DNA of 12,554 nt, taken from contig JASGCF010000046.1 in NCBI GenBank assembly GCA_030054275.1, positions 1 through 12,554 on the forward strand, read 5' to 3'. The translations under genes and the position numbers were made by a program. Of this stretch, positions 1 to 6,831 are shown in pieces; the first letter of the stretch is position 1, and each line of letters begins with the position of its first letter. Source of the DNA: Limnohabitans sp. Its GTDB lineage: Bacteria; Planctomycetota; Phycisphaerae; Phycisphaerales; SM1A02. The notes beneath the pieces were generated by a model that saw nothing but the letters and a program-made list of their open reading frames with translations, searched no databases and had not been told where the DNA came from.

Positions 1-1
1 C

Positions 2-352
2 GCGCATGAAGTGATTCGCGCGCAACTTGCGGGCACTCTCGCGAGCCAAGCCGTGGCAGCGGAGTCACTCGTTATCGCCTACGAACCGGTCTGGGCGATC
101 GGTACGGGTCGGACTGCGACTCCCGACGACGCAGCCGAAGCGCATCGCACGGTTCGGAACATGCTGCGGGAACTGTATGATGCCCGATTCTCTGAGTCGG
201 TCCGCGTGATTTACGGCGGCTCAGTGAACGCCAAGAACGCAGCTGAACTCTTCGCGCACGAAGAGATCGATGGCGGCTTGGTGGGAGGTGCTTCGTTGAT
301 TGCGGCTGATTTCGCCGCAATCGTCGCGGCTGCCGCGCTGCGTGTGTCGTGA
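2..352 (+). CDS. tpiA: Triosephosphate isomerase, C-terminal part (5' end cut by window)
   Basis: Glycolytic enzyme interconverting dihydroxyacetone phosphate and glyceraldehyde 3-phosphate in the cytosol. The frame is open from base 2, so the gene begins outside the window; about 116 of a usual ~250 residues are present. The piece contains the active-site signature AYEPVWAIGTG, whose Glu is the catalytic base, followed by the TIM-barrel phosphate-binding segments VIYGGSVNAKNAAEL and DGGLVGGASL near the C-terminus. The stop is TGA at 350-352. It lies 13 bases before secG, and tpiA-secG adjacency is frequent in bacteria, so the two are probably cotranscribed. The identification is firm. A GTG at 11 is an internal valine codon and not a start, because the upstream codons (AHE) continue the family alignment. 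Confidence 0.97.
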   Translation, partial: AHEVIRAQLAGTLASQAVAAESLVIAYEPVWAIGTGRTATPDDAAEAHRTVRNMLRELYDARFSESVRVIYGGSVNAKNAAELFAHEEIDGGLVGGASLIAADFAAIVAAAALRVS

Positions 353-365
353 TCAGGAACATTCG

Positions 366-896
366 ATGAACTATCTCTTCGCCTTTCTTACCGTCTTCTT
401 CATCATCGCCTCTGTGGCGCTTGTGCTCATCGTGCTTGTGCAGCGCCCGCAGGGTGGCGGTCTGACGGGAGCCTTCGGTGGCGGTGGCGGCACAGACACA
501 GCATTCGGCGGCCGAACCGGCGACGCGCTGACTGTTGCCACCATCACGGCGTTCTCGATTTACTTGCTGCTGGCGATTGGTTTGAACATCACTTCGAACC
601 TCCAGAACGAAGCGGCTGTGAAGCCCGCAGTTGCCGAGACACCTGCCGCGTCGACAGAAGTGCCGCCCGTGACGGCGCCCGTGACTCCGCCAACATCCAC
701 GACGGAAGCACCAGCACCAGCGGCGATCGAACCGCCAGCCACGACGCCAACCACGACACCAACCACGACACCAACCACGACGCCAATCACGGCACCCGCG
801 AGCGAAACACCGACCGCTGCTCCTGCCGCCGAACAAACTCCCGCGCCAACTCCTGCGCCAACTCCCGCGCCGACGCCTGCTCCTGCGGGTGGCTGA
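366..896 (+). CDS. secG: SecG preprotein translocase subunit with long Thr/Pro/Ala-rich tail
   Basis: Small membrane subunit of the SecYEG translocon that assists SecA-driven protein export. The 176-residue product has two membrane segments (about 3-25 and 55-77). Between them is the SecG signature LIVLVQRPQGGGLTGAFGG, then a Gly-rich loop. Family members are usually 75-110 residues; here residues ~83-176 add a low-complexity tail of about 94 residues made of TTP repeats (~126-142) and AP/TPAP repeats (~158-174), encoded by 12-base tandem repeats. The ATG at 366 is preceded by AGGA at 355-358, and residue 1 falls directly before the first hydrophobic segment. An in-frame start at 300 would add 22 polar residues inside tpiA and is not favoured. 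The core assignment is firm; the role of the tail is unknown. Confidence 0.93.
   Translation: MNYLFAFLTVFFIIASVALVLIVLVQRPQGGGLTGAFGGGGGTDTAFGGRTGDALTVATITAFSIYLLLAIGLNITSNLQNEAAVKPAVAETPAASTEVPPVTAPVTPPTSTTEAPAPAAIEPPATTPTTTPTTTPTTTPITAPASETPTAAPAAEQTPAPTPAPTPAPTPAPAGG
741..788 (+). repeat. 12-base tandem repeat in the secG tail (four copies)
   Basis: Four consecutive 12-base units (741-752, 753-764, 765-776, 777-788), consensus ACGACACCAACC, differ by one or two bases each. The second and third are identical. The unit is in frame and codes for the repeating Thr-Thr-Pro-Thr block. Such near-identity points to recent slippage expansion. Confidence 0.9.
837..884 (+). repeat. Second 12-base tandem repeat in the secG tail
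   Basis: Units of the form ACTCCYGCGCCA occur at 837-848, 849-860 and 861-872, with a degenerate fourth at 873-884. They code for Thr-Pro-Ala-Pro repeats at the extreme C-terminus. The sequence differs from the 741-788 repeat although the period is the same. Confidence 0.85.
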
Positions 897-918
897 ACGC
901 TCACGCTGAGACTTCCAC

Positions 919-1809
919 ATGATTCGATCGATGACCGGCTTCGGCTCCGCCGCCGCTGATGCGGAGGGCTGCCGCTTCTCGGTTGAGATCAAGAGCGTCA
1001 ACAACCGCTTCTTCAAAGCGACTGTTCGACTCCCGGAAGAACTTTCCACGCTCGAAACCGAACTCGATACAGCGGTTGCCAAGCGGCTCGGTCGCGGCAG
1101 CGTGATGGTGTTGGTTCGTTTCGTTCCCGGTGGAGCCGTCGCCGCAGCGGAGGTGAATCCGGCCGCTGCGCGCACGGCGCTCACCGCGCTTTTGGCCGCA
1201 CTTCCCGCTGAATTACGCGATCGAGCCACTGTGGATCTTGGAGCGTTGCTCGCAGTTCCTGGCGTGTTGCGGACCGATGGTGTTGAGAAGATTGTTGAAT
1301 TCGCGCGGCCTGTTCTTCTCCGACTCCTCGATGAGGCATGCACACGCGTGCTTGAGATGCGCGCTCGCGAGGGCGAAACCGTTGCGCGTGAACTCGCGCG
1401 GTTCGGTGAAACCATTCGGGCAGCGCTTGCAGATGTCGCCATACGCGCGCCGCATGCATCGAACGCATATCAAGAACGACTGCGGGCGCGCATGAATTCG
1501 TTGCTTGCAGAAGTAGGTGCAACCGCAGCTGAACAAGATTTGCTGCGCGAAGTCGCGGTGTTTGCAGAGCGTTCCGATGTTGCCGAAGAAGTCACGCGAC
1601 TCAACGGACACCTCGATCAATTCGCGCAAGTGATTTCGCCAACGCACGCAGAGCCAGCAGGGCGCACGCTTGATTTCCTTGCGCAAGAAATGTTGCGTGA
1701 GGCGAACACCATCGCGTCGAAGTCGCAAGATGTTGAAATCGCGCGACGCGTCGTCGAGATGAAAACCGCGATCGATCGCATCAAAGAGCAATCCGCCAAT
1801 GTGGAGTGA
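919..1809 (+). CDS. yicC: YicC/YloC-family endoribonuclease
   Basis: Member of the YicC family; E. coli YicC and B. subtilis YloC have been reported as endoribonucleases. The product is 296 residues (E. coli YicC 287), so full length. The N-terminal YicC-like domain begins with the hallmark MIRSMTGFG and continues with SVEIKSVNNRFFKATVRLP (21-39), including the conserved NNR. The C-terminal DUF1732 part has ERSDVAEEVTRLNGHLDQF (217-235) and LDFLAQEMLREANTIASKS (251-269). The ATG at 919 places MTGFG at the exact N-terminus as in the family; its ribosome site is weak. It lies 22 bases after secG and three bases before the phosphotransferase gene, suggesting one operon. In many bacteria yicC precedes gmk; no guanylate kinase gene follows here. 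Confidence 0.95.
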   Translation: MIRSMTGFGSAAADAEGCRFSVEIKSVNNRFFKATVRLPEELSTLETELDTAVAKRLGRGSVMVLVRFVPGGAVAAAEVNPAAARTALTALLAALPAELRDRATVDLGALLAVPGVLRTDGVEKIVEFARPVLLRLLDEACTRVLEMRAREGETVARELARFGETIRAALADVAIRAPHASNAYQERLRARMNSLLAEVGATAAEQDLLREVAVFAERSDVAEEVTRLNGHLDQFAQVISPTHAEPAGRTLDFLAQEMLREANTIASKSQDVEIARRVVEMKTAIDRIKEQSANVE

Positions 1810-1812
1810 TTG

Positions 1813-2931
1813 ATGCGCGGTGAGTTTGCGGATCACACCCCAAATGATTGCACTGGAACACACGCGCCGATTGAAGGCGTCGGAGCAGTGCGAGCAAAGT
1901 TTCAGGCGCGTGAAGTCGCGCAGGTCTTGTCGCATTATGACCTCGGCGTGATCGCAGAGATTCGCGAGTATCGTCGCGGTTCGCGTCGCGCGCCAAAACT
2001 CAAATTGCGCTGTGAACGCGGCGAATTCTTGTTGAAGCGACGCGCGCCAGCACGCGATCGTGATCGTTCGCGTGATCGAGCTGCTGCTGGGCATGTGCTA
2101 GAAACGCTCGCTGCAAACGCTGGTGTTTCGGTCGCGGGTTTGGTCCCGCTTCGATCGGGCGGAACACTGCTTGAACTTGGCGAACAGTTTTATGAAGTAC
2201 ACCGTTGGATTCCGGGCACTCGCTACAGCCATCACATCGAGCAAGCGCGCGCTGCGGGAACCGCACTCGCTGGACTTCATGCTGCGTTTCACGACATAGA
2301 GTTGTTACACGAATTGCCGCAGGGCGGTTTCTCCGATATTGCTGCAGTTCGGCGCGCTGTGGTCGCAGCGGGCGATCGCGCACAACATGCCACAGCGGAT
2401 ACGAGCGCGACACGACTCCAGTACACGCTCGGCGCAATGGACAAGCACCTTGATCGTGTTGAGATCAAGTTGTTGCAGAAAGGTCTGCCGCTGCAACGAA
2501 GTGCGATTTGTCACGGCGACTTTCATCCTGGAAACACGCTGTGGATCGACGACGCGCTTGCAGCGGTCATCGATTTCGACAGCGTTCGACGCGAGTCGCT
2601 CGCGGCAGAACTCGCCAACGCGCTCATGCAATTCTCGAGTCGAGCGCGTGCAGATCGTGATCCGACCAAGTGGCCGGTGGGGCTGCTTGCGGAAAATCTG
2701 CAAGCGTTCGGCGCCGGATACGCGTCGATGCATGGCGACGCCACACGCGAGATGGCGCCGCTTGTTCCATGGCTCATGATCGCTGCAATCGCCGCGGAGG
2801 CCGCATCACCCATCGCGCGCGACGGCGATTTTGCTGGAATCGCAGCGGTTCCCGTACTCGAAAGCGCGCTCTCCATGATGGACTGGATCGCAGAGCGCAC
2901 GCGCGCGATCGCGGCTGTACTCGAAGCATGA
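1813..2931 (+). CDS. APH/CotS-like phosphotransferase (substrate unknown)
   Basis: Cytosolic protein of the aminoglycoside phosphotransferase/choline kinase fold. The 372-residue product shows the Brenner motif ICHGDFHPGN (232-241; catalytic Asp 236, Asn 241) and the metal-binding motif VIDFDS (252-257; Asp 254). A likely ATP-anchoring Lys is at 75 in FLLKRR. The N-lobe stretch GSRRAPKLKLRCERGEFLLK (56-75) resembles CotS-type and homoserine-kinase-like branches more than resistance enzymes. The ATG at 1813 follows GGAG at 1803-1806, six bases upstream, inside the yicC stop region; the adjoining TTG at 1810 is a less likely start. Spacing to yicC is three bases, so translational coupling is plausible. 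All kinase motifs look intact. The substrate cannot be read from sequence; housekeeping neighbours argue for a metabolic or cell-envelope substrate rather than an antibiotic (inference). Confidence 0.8.
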   Translation: MRGEFADHTPNDCTGTHAPIEGVGAVRAKFQAREVAQVLSHYDLGVIAEIREYRRGSRRAPKLKLRCERGEFLLKRRAPARDRDRSRDRAAAGHVLETLAANAGVSVAGLVPLRSGGTLLELGEQFYEVHRWIPGTRYSHHIEQARAAGTALAGLHAAFHDIELLHELPQGGFSDIAAVRRAVVAAGDRAQHATADTSATRLQYTLGAMDKHLDRVEIKLLQKGLPLQRSAICHGDFHPGNTLWIDDALAAVIDFDSVRRESLAAELANALMQFSSRARADRDPTKWPVGLLAENLQAFGAGYASMHGDATREMAPLVPWLMIAAIAAEAASPIARDGDFAGIAAVPVLESALSMMDWIAERTRAIAAVLEA

Positions 2932-2968
2932 CCGCACTTCACCTATAGGCGCTGCGTTCGTCGCGTGC

Positions 2969-2974
2969 TACGCT
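2969..2974 (+). promoter_or_regulatory. Candidate leaderless -10 box before the PDZ gene
   Basis: TACGCT (TANNNT) ends six bases before the ATG at 2981, preceded by TGC as in extended -10 elements. The gene lacks any purine-rich ribosome site, so transcription may start at or next to the start codon. No clear -35 box is visible. Confidence 0.35.
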
Positions 2975-2980
2975 TCCACG

Positions 2981-4051
2981 ATGCGCAATGCAGCGAAGGT
3001 CTTTGCAGCGTTTCTCGCCACAGCAACCGTGCTCTCGCATGGAGTTGCCACCACTGCGTTCGCGCAGATCGAGATTGGACCTCAGCGCGGGCTTCTCGTT
3101 CCGTCGCCAGCACGCCCGCCGCAAGAGCAACTACCTTCGGATGCAGAACTGCAGCGAATCAAAGTACCAGAGGAACTCGTGCGGCTGGCGAAAGAACTAG
3201 GCGCATCCGAGTTCGCGTCGCGGGTGTCTGCTCGCGATGCGATGCTGGCGAGAAAGCCAACGCGCGACGAGTTGATGGCGCTGTTGTTGCGCACAGATTT
3301 GTCGGAGGAATCGCGCAATGCTGTCGTTGGCATGCTCACCAACATCATTCTGACCGCACCGCGCGGCGCGCTTGGTATTCGTATGGATCTTGGCGTGATT
3401 CGCGAGCGGGGCGTGCGCGTGACGGGCGTTGTGCCAGGAATGCCCGCGGAGAAATTTCTGATTGCGGGCGATCTCATCGAATCAGTGGCAGGGCAGCCGG
3501 TGAACGATCGCAACGACCTCGTCGCTGTGGTGCAAGGGCTGCAACCAGGCGCAGAAACGAAACTCACGGTGCGCCGCACCAAGCGCGACGCGCAAGGCAA
3601 GGCTCTCATTGGTGCGGATGGGCTCGAGTTGACAGAGTTGCTTGAGTTCTCGATGCGCTTGGGTTCGACGGAGGAACTCAACGAGCGGGGCGACCCAATG
3701 CAGCCTGCGTTTGTCAATCCAGCGACGCAAGCGCGTCAGTGGACAGCAGCGGCAGCGGCGCAGCGATTTCTCACGCAACCTGTTGAAATTCCCGTCAAAC
3801 GGCGATTTTCTGCGCGCGCGGTCGACGGGCCAATCACGATGGATTCTGTGCGCCAGTTGTTGGTGGAAGCGCAGTTGTCGGGCGCAGACGCAGACACGGT
3901 GCGCCGCTTCCGCAAGCGACTTGATGCGCTCGATCAGCAACTTGGACAGGTTCGCCGCATTGGTGGAGCGCCAGCGGATCGCGCCAATCTTGAACAGGTC
4001 ATTCAAAATGGACTTGAAGCGCTCGACACCGAGATTCGCGCTGTCTTCTGA
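2981..4051 (+). CDS. Exported PDZ-domain protein, function unknown
   Basis: A 356-residue protein with an N-terminal signal peptide: charged start MRNAAK, hydrophobic core, and probable cleavage after AFA at residue 28 (mature end QIEIG). It should act in the periplasm or at the outer face of the inner membrane. Residues ~65-125 carry a helical LGASEFASRVSARDAML-type stretch resembling degenerate HEAT-like motifs seen before PDZ domains in planctomycete proteins (weak inference). The PDZ domain spans roughly 128-228, with the carboxylate-binding loop near GALGIRMDLG and the typical VTGVVPGMPAEKFLIAGDLI. No protease catalytic domain (HtrA, Ctp or RseP type) is present, so it is probably an adaptor or scaffold. 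The remaining ~130 residues are mostly helical, with a likely coiled coil near 303-326. There is no ribosome site; the start is set by the signal peptide. Confidence 0.85.
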   Translation: MRNAAKVFAAFLATATVLSHGVATTAFAQIEIGPQRGLLVPSPARPPQEQLPSDAELQRIKVPEELVRLAKELGASEFASRVSARDAMLARKPTRDELMALLLRTDLSEESRNAVVGMLTNIILTAPRGALGIRMDLGVIRERGVRVTGVVPGMPAEKFLIAGDLIESVAGQPVNDRNDLVAVVQGLQPGAETKLTVRRTKRDAQGKALIGADGLELTELLEFSMRLGSTEELNERGDPMQPAFVNPATQARQWTAAAAAQRFLTQPVEIPVKRRFSARAVDGPITMDSVRQLLVEAQLSGADADTVRRFRKRLDALDQQLGQVRRIGGAPADRANLEQVIQNGLEALDTEIRAVF

Positions 4052-4056
4052 AGTTT

Positions 4057-4074
4057 CGCTGTCTTAGGACAGCG
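4057..4074. terminator. Hairpin between converging PDZ and adk genes
   Basis: Perfect 7-base-pair stem (CGCTGTC / GACAGCG) with a TTAG loop, placed between the PDZ stop (4049-4051) and overlapping the last codons and stop of adk (4064-4066). A symmetric hairpin where two genes converge fits a bidirectional terminator. No T tract follows on either strand, so intrinsic termination is uncertain. Confidence 0.4.
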
Positions 4075-4693
4075 GATTGCGGAAGTGCTCGTTTTGGATA
4101 GGCACAACCACTTCGAGCACATGTTGCAGCACTTCTGCGGGTGATCCCATCGCGTTCACTTCACGCACGATTGCCTTCGGATAGAAGTCAAGCACCGGTC
4201 GCGTTTCGCGCTCATACACCTCGAAGCGGCGGCGGATGACTTTCTCATCGGCGTCATCGATGCGATTCTCTTTGAGCGCGCGGCGGCGCATGCGCGTCAC
4301 CATGGCCTCGATATCTGGGCACACGAGATGGAGCACGGTGAGCACTTCTAAATGTTGCTCGAGGTGCTTCGCCTGATTGACATTCCGCGGGATTCCGTCA
4401 AGCACCAAGAGATCGACATGTGGCTTGTAAATCGACAGCACCGTTTGCGCGTGCATGTTCTGCCGCCACATCTCAATCGTGAGTTCGTCAGGCACAAGCT
4501 CGCCGCGCGAGGAGTACTCCATGAACTTTTTGCCGAGATCCGACGCCATATCGAGTGAGCGGAACACATCGCCGCACGCGAGGTGATAGAAGCCCGGCAC
4601 CTTGCCGAGGATCTTGCCTTGCGTGCCCTTACCGGCACCTGGTGCGCCGAAGAGAAGGACGGTCTTGTAGCGGCGTGCGGGAGTGGTCGACAT
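4064..4693 (-). CDS. adk: Adenylate kinase (short-LID form)
   Basis: Nucleoside monophosphate kinase, cytosolic, expected to catalyse ATP + AMP to 2 ADP. The 209-residue product has the Walker A loop GAPGAGKGT (16-24), the AMP-site segment ACGDVFRS (39-46, usually STGD-R), LDGIPRNVNQ (98-107, usually DGFPRT) and the arginine-rich LID region RRRALKENRIDDADEKVIRR (136-155). The LID is short, without the long zinc-finger-like insertion of E. coli-length enzymes. The start at 4693 is supported by GGAGG five bases upstream (plus-strand 4699-4703), the best ribosome site in the window. The frame stays open upstream to 4861, but that stretch has no family similarity. Unlike the common secY-adk arrangement it stands alone, divergent from recJ and convergent with the PDZ gene. 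Altered AMP-site residues leave some doubt about nucleotide preference. Confidence 0.88.
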   Translation of the reverse strand: MSTTPARRYKTVLLFGAPGAGKGTQGKILGKVPGFYHLACGDVFRSLDMASDLGKKFMEYSSRGELVPDELTIEMWRQNMHAQTVLSIYKPHVDLLVLDGIPRNVNQAKHLEQHLEVLTVLHLVCPDIEAMVTRMRRRALKENRIDDADEKVIRRRFEVYERETRPVLDFYPKAIVREVNAMGSPAEVLQHVLEVVVPIQNEHFRNPLS

Positions 4694-4756
4694 GCGTGCC
4701 TCCGGAGTTGCCCGACTGGGCAGGGCGAGGGTAAATCGGCCACCGTCGCGCGGGGG

Positions 4757-4772
4757 TTGAATCATCATTGAA
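4757..4772. promoter_or_regulatory. AT-rich imperfect palindrome in the adk-recJ divergent region
   Basis: TTGAATCATCATTGAA is a dyad (arms TTGAAT and ATTGAA, a single mismatched position per arm) in an AT-rich island (4757-4783) inside GC-rich surroundings. It lies 64 bases before the adk start and about 120 before recJ. It could be an operator or part of a promoter; no confident -35/-10 pair was found. The rest of 4694-4890 holds a G7 run and a GC-rich imperfect hairpin at 4806-4828. Confidence 0.25.
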
Positions 4773-4877
4773 AATGTCGATTTCGCGCACCGAAGCAACG
4801 CGCGGATGGGGGGGCCCGCACCGCCCATGGTGAGCACGCCTTCGCGGGGCCTTGGTCGCACCTCAATTTCGCTGCGT

Positions 4878-4883
4878 TACACT
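4878..4883 (+). promoter_or_regulatory. Candidate leaderless -10 box before recJ
   Basis: TACACT (TANNNT) ends seven bases before the recJ ATG at 4891, and no ribosome site is visible. A transcript starting at the ATG would fit this spacing. The -35 region is weak. Confidence 0.4.
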
Positions 4884-4890
4884 CGCACCT

Positions 4891-6828
4891 ATGCAGTTTC
4901 CCGCCAAAAGGTGGATTCGACCCGACGCGCGCAGGCGCGTTCCGCAGACGGCGCCCGCGGGCCATCTGTCCGGCCGTGTTTCAACTGATGTTGCTGTCGA
5001 TCTCTCAGATTCCGGCGCGTGTGAGGGTGCGGGTGACGGTGCGGGTGACGGTGCGGGTGACGGTGCCTGGGGCGCGTCCTTACTCGATCAGTTACTGCAT
5101 GCGCGCGGAGTGGTCGATGCCGACGCCAGAGCAGCGTTTTTCCAACCCACACTGAAGCAATTGCAGCCGCCGTGGGACCTCCACGACATGACCAAGGCAG
5201 TGAACGCCTTGCATGCAGCAATCACAGCGGGGAAGCGAGTTGCGATTTACGGTGATTACGATGTCGACGGCGTCATGGCGACCACGATTTTGTGGCACGC
5301 ACTTCGCGCGGTGCGCGCAGACGCGGCGATTCGTACCTACATCCCGCATCGACGCAAGGAGGGATACGGACTGAATGCAGACGCCATCCATCGACTGGCA
5401 GACGAGGGTGTTGAACTCATCGTGACGGTGGATTGCGGTGTTTCTGCCGTGGATGAAGCGGCGATCGCAGCGGAACGCGGCGTCGAGTTGGTGCTGACCG
5501 ATCACCACAATCTTCGCGCAGATGGCGCAGTGCCGTCTGCGCTTGCGGTGGTTCATCCGCGCGTCGGAAATACGCATGCATTCGGAGATCTTTGTGGCGC
5601 CGCGGTTGCGTGGAAGTTTGCTTGGGCCCTCTTCTATGAAGCAGCGGGTTGTTCGCGCGAAGGCAGACTTCCTGAGAAGTTTCAGAAAGCACTGCTCCGG
5701 CTCTTGCCTCTCGCGTCTGTCGGCACGATTGCAGATGTGATGCCGCTTCTTGGTGAAAATCGCGCGATTGTTGCAGCGGGTCTCCCGTGGATCGAACGCA
5801 CAGATATTGAGGGTTTCGATCAGCTTCTGAAGCGAACGCGTGTGGTATCGCCTTCGTCAACGGCACCCATTGACGCGGAAACGATTGCGTTTCGCTTTGC
5901 CCCGTGGATCAACGCTGCGGGTCGCATGCAACATGCAGAAGACGCCGTTGAGTTGTTTACGACGGCTCGTGGCGCGCGTGTCGATGAACTGGTCCGTGTG
6001 CTTGCCGAACTCAATGAGCAGCGCAAAGTTGACAGTGCCGCAATTCACTTGGATGCACGAAAAAACTGGCTTTCCAGGATATGCAGCACTTCTACATCCA
6101 CAAATCCTGAAGCCGCCATTGTGTTGTGGAACGACCATTGGAATCTCGGCATCGTTGGCATTGTGTGCTCGAAACTCGTGGATGAGTTCGCGCGTCCGAC
6201 GATCTTGCTGACACGCGATGTGCACGAAGGCAGCGAATACTTCAAGGGTTCTGGACGCAGCGTTGCAGGTATCGACATGCACGCTGCACTCTCGCGCTGT
6301 GCTGACACGCTCGTCTCGTACGGTGGCCACGCGATGGCAGCAGGAGTCAAAGTGCACGAGTCACGGCTTGATGAGTTTCGCAAAGCGTTCTGTGGTGCGG
6401 TTCGATCGATGTTGCCGCACGATTCCGAGCCGCGTCCTGAACTGGTCATCGATGCTGTTGCACGCGTGGATGCGTTTGAATTGAGCGCGATTCAAACGAT
6501 CGATCGATTGCAGCCATTTGGCCGCGGAAATCCGCGTCCCTTGGTACTTGTTGAAGATCTTGAGGTCACCCAAGTACGCCCGCTTGGTCGTGATGGGAAG
6601 CATTTCGAATTGGTGACTCGTGTTGAACTTCATGGACAGTTGCGACACCTCACTGCGAAGTGGTGGCGATCGGCGGAGTACCAAAAGTTTGTGCAAGTTG
6701 GTGCGCGCATCGATCTTGTTGTCGAGCCGAGTGTGTCGCAGTTTCGTGGTATCGCAGAGGTGTCGCTGACCGTGGTTGACTTGGAGATTCGGTCGAGCCG
6801 CGCGAAGAAACCAACGCTGGAGAAGTGA
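4891..6828 (+). CDS. recJ: Single-stranded-DNA-specific 5'-3' exonuclease RecJ
   Basis: DHH-family nuclease working in recombinational repair (RecFOR pathway) and mismatch and base-excision repair. The 645-residue product shows, in order: YGDYDVDGV (~120-128; metal-binding Asp residues), TVDCGVS (~179-185), LTDHHN (~202-207, the DHH motif), GTIADVMPL (~278-286), INAAGRM (~340-346), DHHA1 residues in the stretch NHWNLGIVG and YGGHAMAAG (~477-485), and a C-terminal OB-like part beginning near LQPFGRGNPRP. All catalytic motifs are present. The first ~60 residues are a basic segment (KRWIRPDARRR) and a Gly-Ala-Gly-Asp repeat that are not part of the nuclease core. The ATG at 4891 is preferred; an in-frame TTG at 4852 would add 13 residues. 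The downstream sigma-like gene starts three bases after the stop, suggesting cotranscription. Confidence 0.95.
   Translation: MQFPAKRWIRPDARRRVPQTAPAGHLSGRVSTDVAVDLSDSGACEGAGDGAGDGAGDGAWGASLLDQLLHARGVVDADARAAFFQPTLKQLQPPWDLHDMTKAVNALHAAITAGKRVAIYGDYDVDGVMATTILWHALRAVRADAAIRTYIPHRRKEGYGLNADAIHRLADEGVELIVTVDCGVSAVDEAAIAAERGVELVLTDHHNLRADGAVPSALAVVHPRVGNTHAFGDLCGAAVAWKFAWALFYEAAGCSREGRLPEKFQKALLRLLPLASVGTIADVMPLLGENRAIVAAGLPWIERTDIEGFDQLLKRTRVVSPSSTAPIDAETIAFRFAPWINAAGRMQHAEDAVELFTTARGARVDELVRVLAELNEQRKVDSAAIHLDARKNWLSRICSTSTSTNPEAAIVLWNDHWNLGIVGIVCSKLVDEFARPTILLTRDVHEGSEYFKGSGRSVAGIDMHAALSRCADTLVSYGGHAMAAGVKVHESRLDEFRKAFCGAVRSMLPHDSEPRPELVIDAVARVDAFELSAIQTIDRLQPFGRGNPRPLVLVEDLEVTQVRPLGRDGKHFELVTRVELHGQLRHLTAKWWRSAEYQKFVQVGARIDLVVEPSVSQFRGIAEVSLTVVDLEIRSSRAKKPTLEK
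5026..5061 (+). repeat. 12-base tandem repeat in the recJ N-terminal linker (three exact copies)
   Basis: GGTGCGGGTGAC is repeated exactly three times (5026-5037, 5038-5049, 5050-5061), followed by a partial copy. It codes for Gly-Ala-Gly-Asp units, a flexible acidic linker ahead of the nuclease core. Exact copies imply a recent expansion. Confidence 0.92.
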
Positions 6829-6831
6829 CGA

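Noticed and set aside
300..365. Earlier start for secG inside tpiA
   Set aside because: It would put 22 polar residues before the first membrane segment; AGGA at 355-358 fits the ATG at 366.
741..884. Repeat arrays as a possible CRISPR
   Set aside because: Units are 12 bases, contiguous without spacers, and code for Thr/Pro/Ala repeats in secG.
72..1442. Minus-strand open frame of 456 codons opposite tpiA, secG and yicC
   Set aside because: Low-complexity Arg/Ser-rich translation with no domain; it is the antisense image of three well-supported genes in GC-rich DNA.
1213..2094. Minus-strand open frame of 293 codons opposite yicC and the phosphotransferase
   Set aside because: Composition is unlike a real protein, there is no ribosome site, and both plus-strand genes have strong family motifs.
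1813..2931. Aminoglycoside resistance gene
   Set aside because: Only the general APH fold motifs are shared; the N-lobe is CotS-like, and the gene is embedded in a housekeeping operon with no mobile-element signs.
4694..4861. Upstream extension of the adk frame
   Set aside because: The GGAGG at 4699-4703 and the family N-terminus both place the start at 4693.
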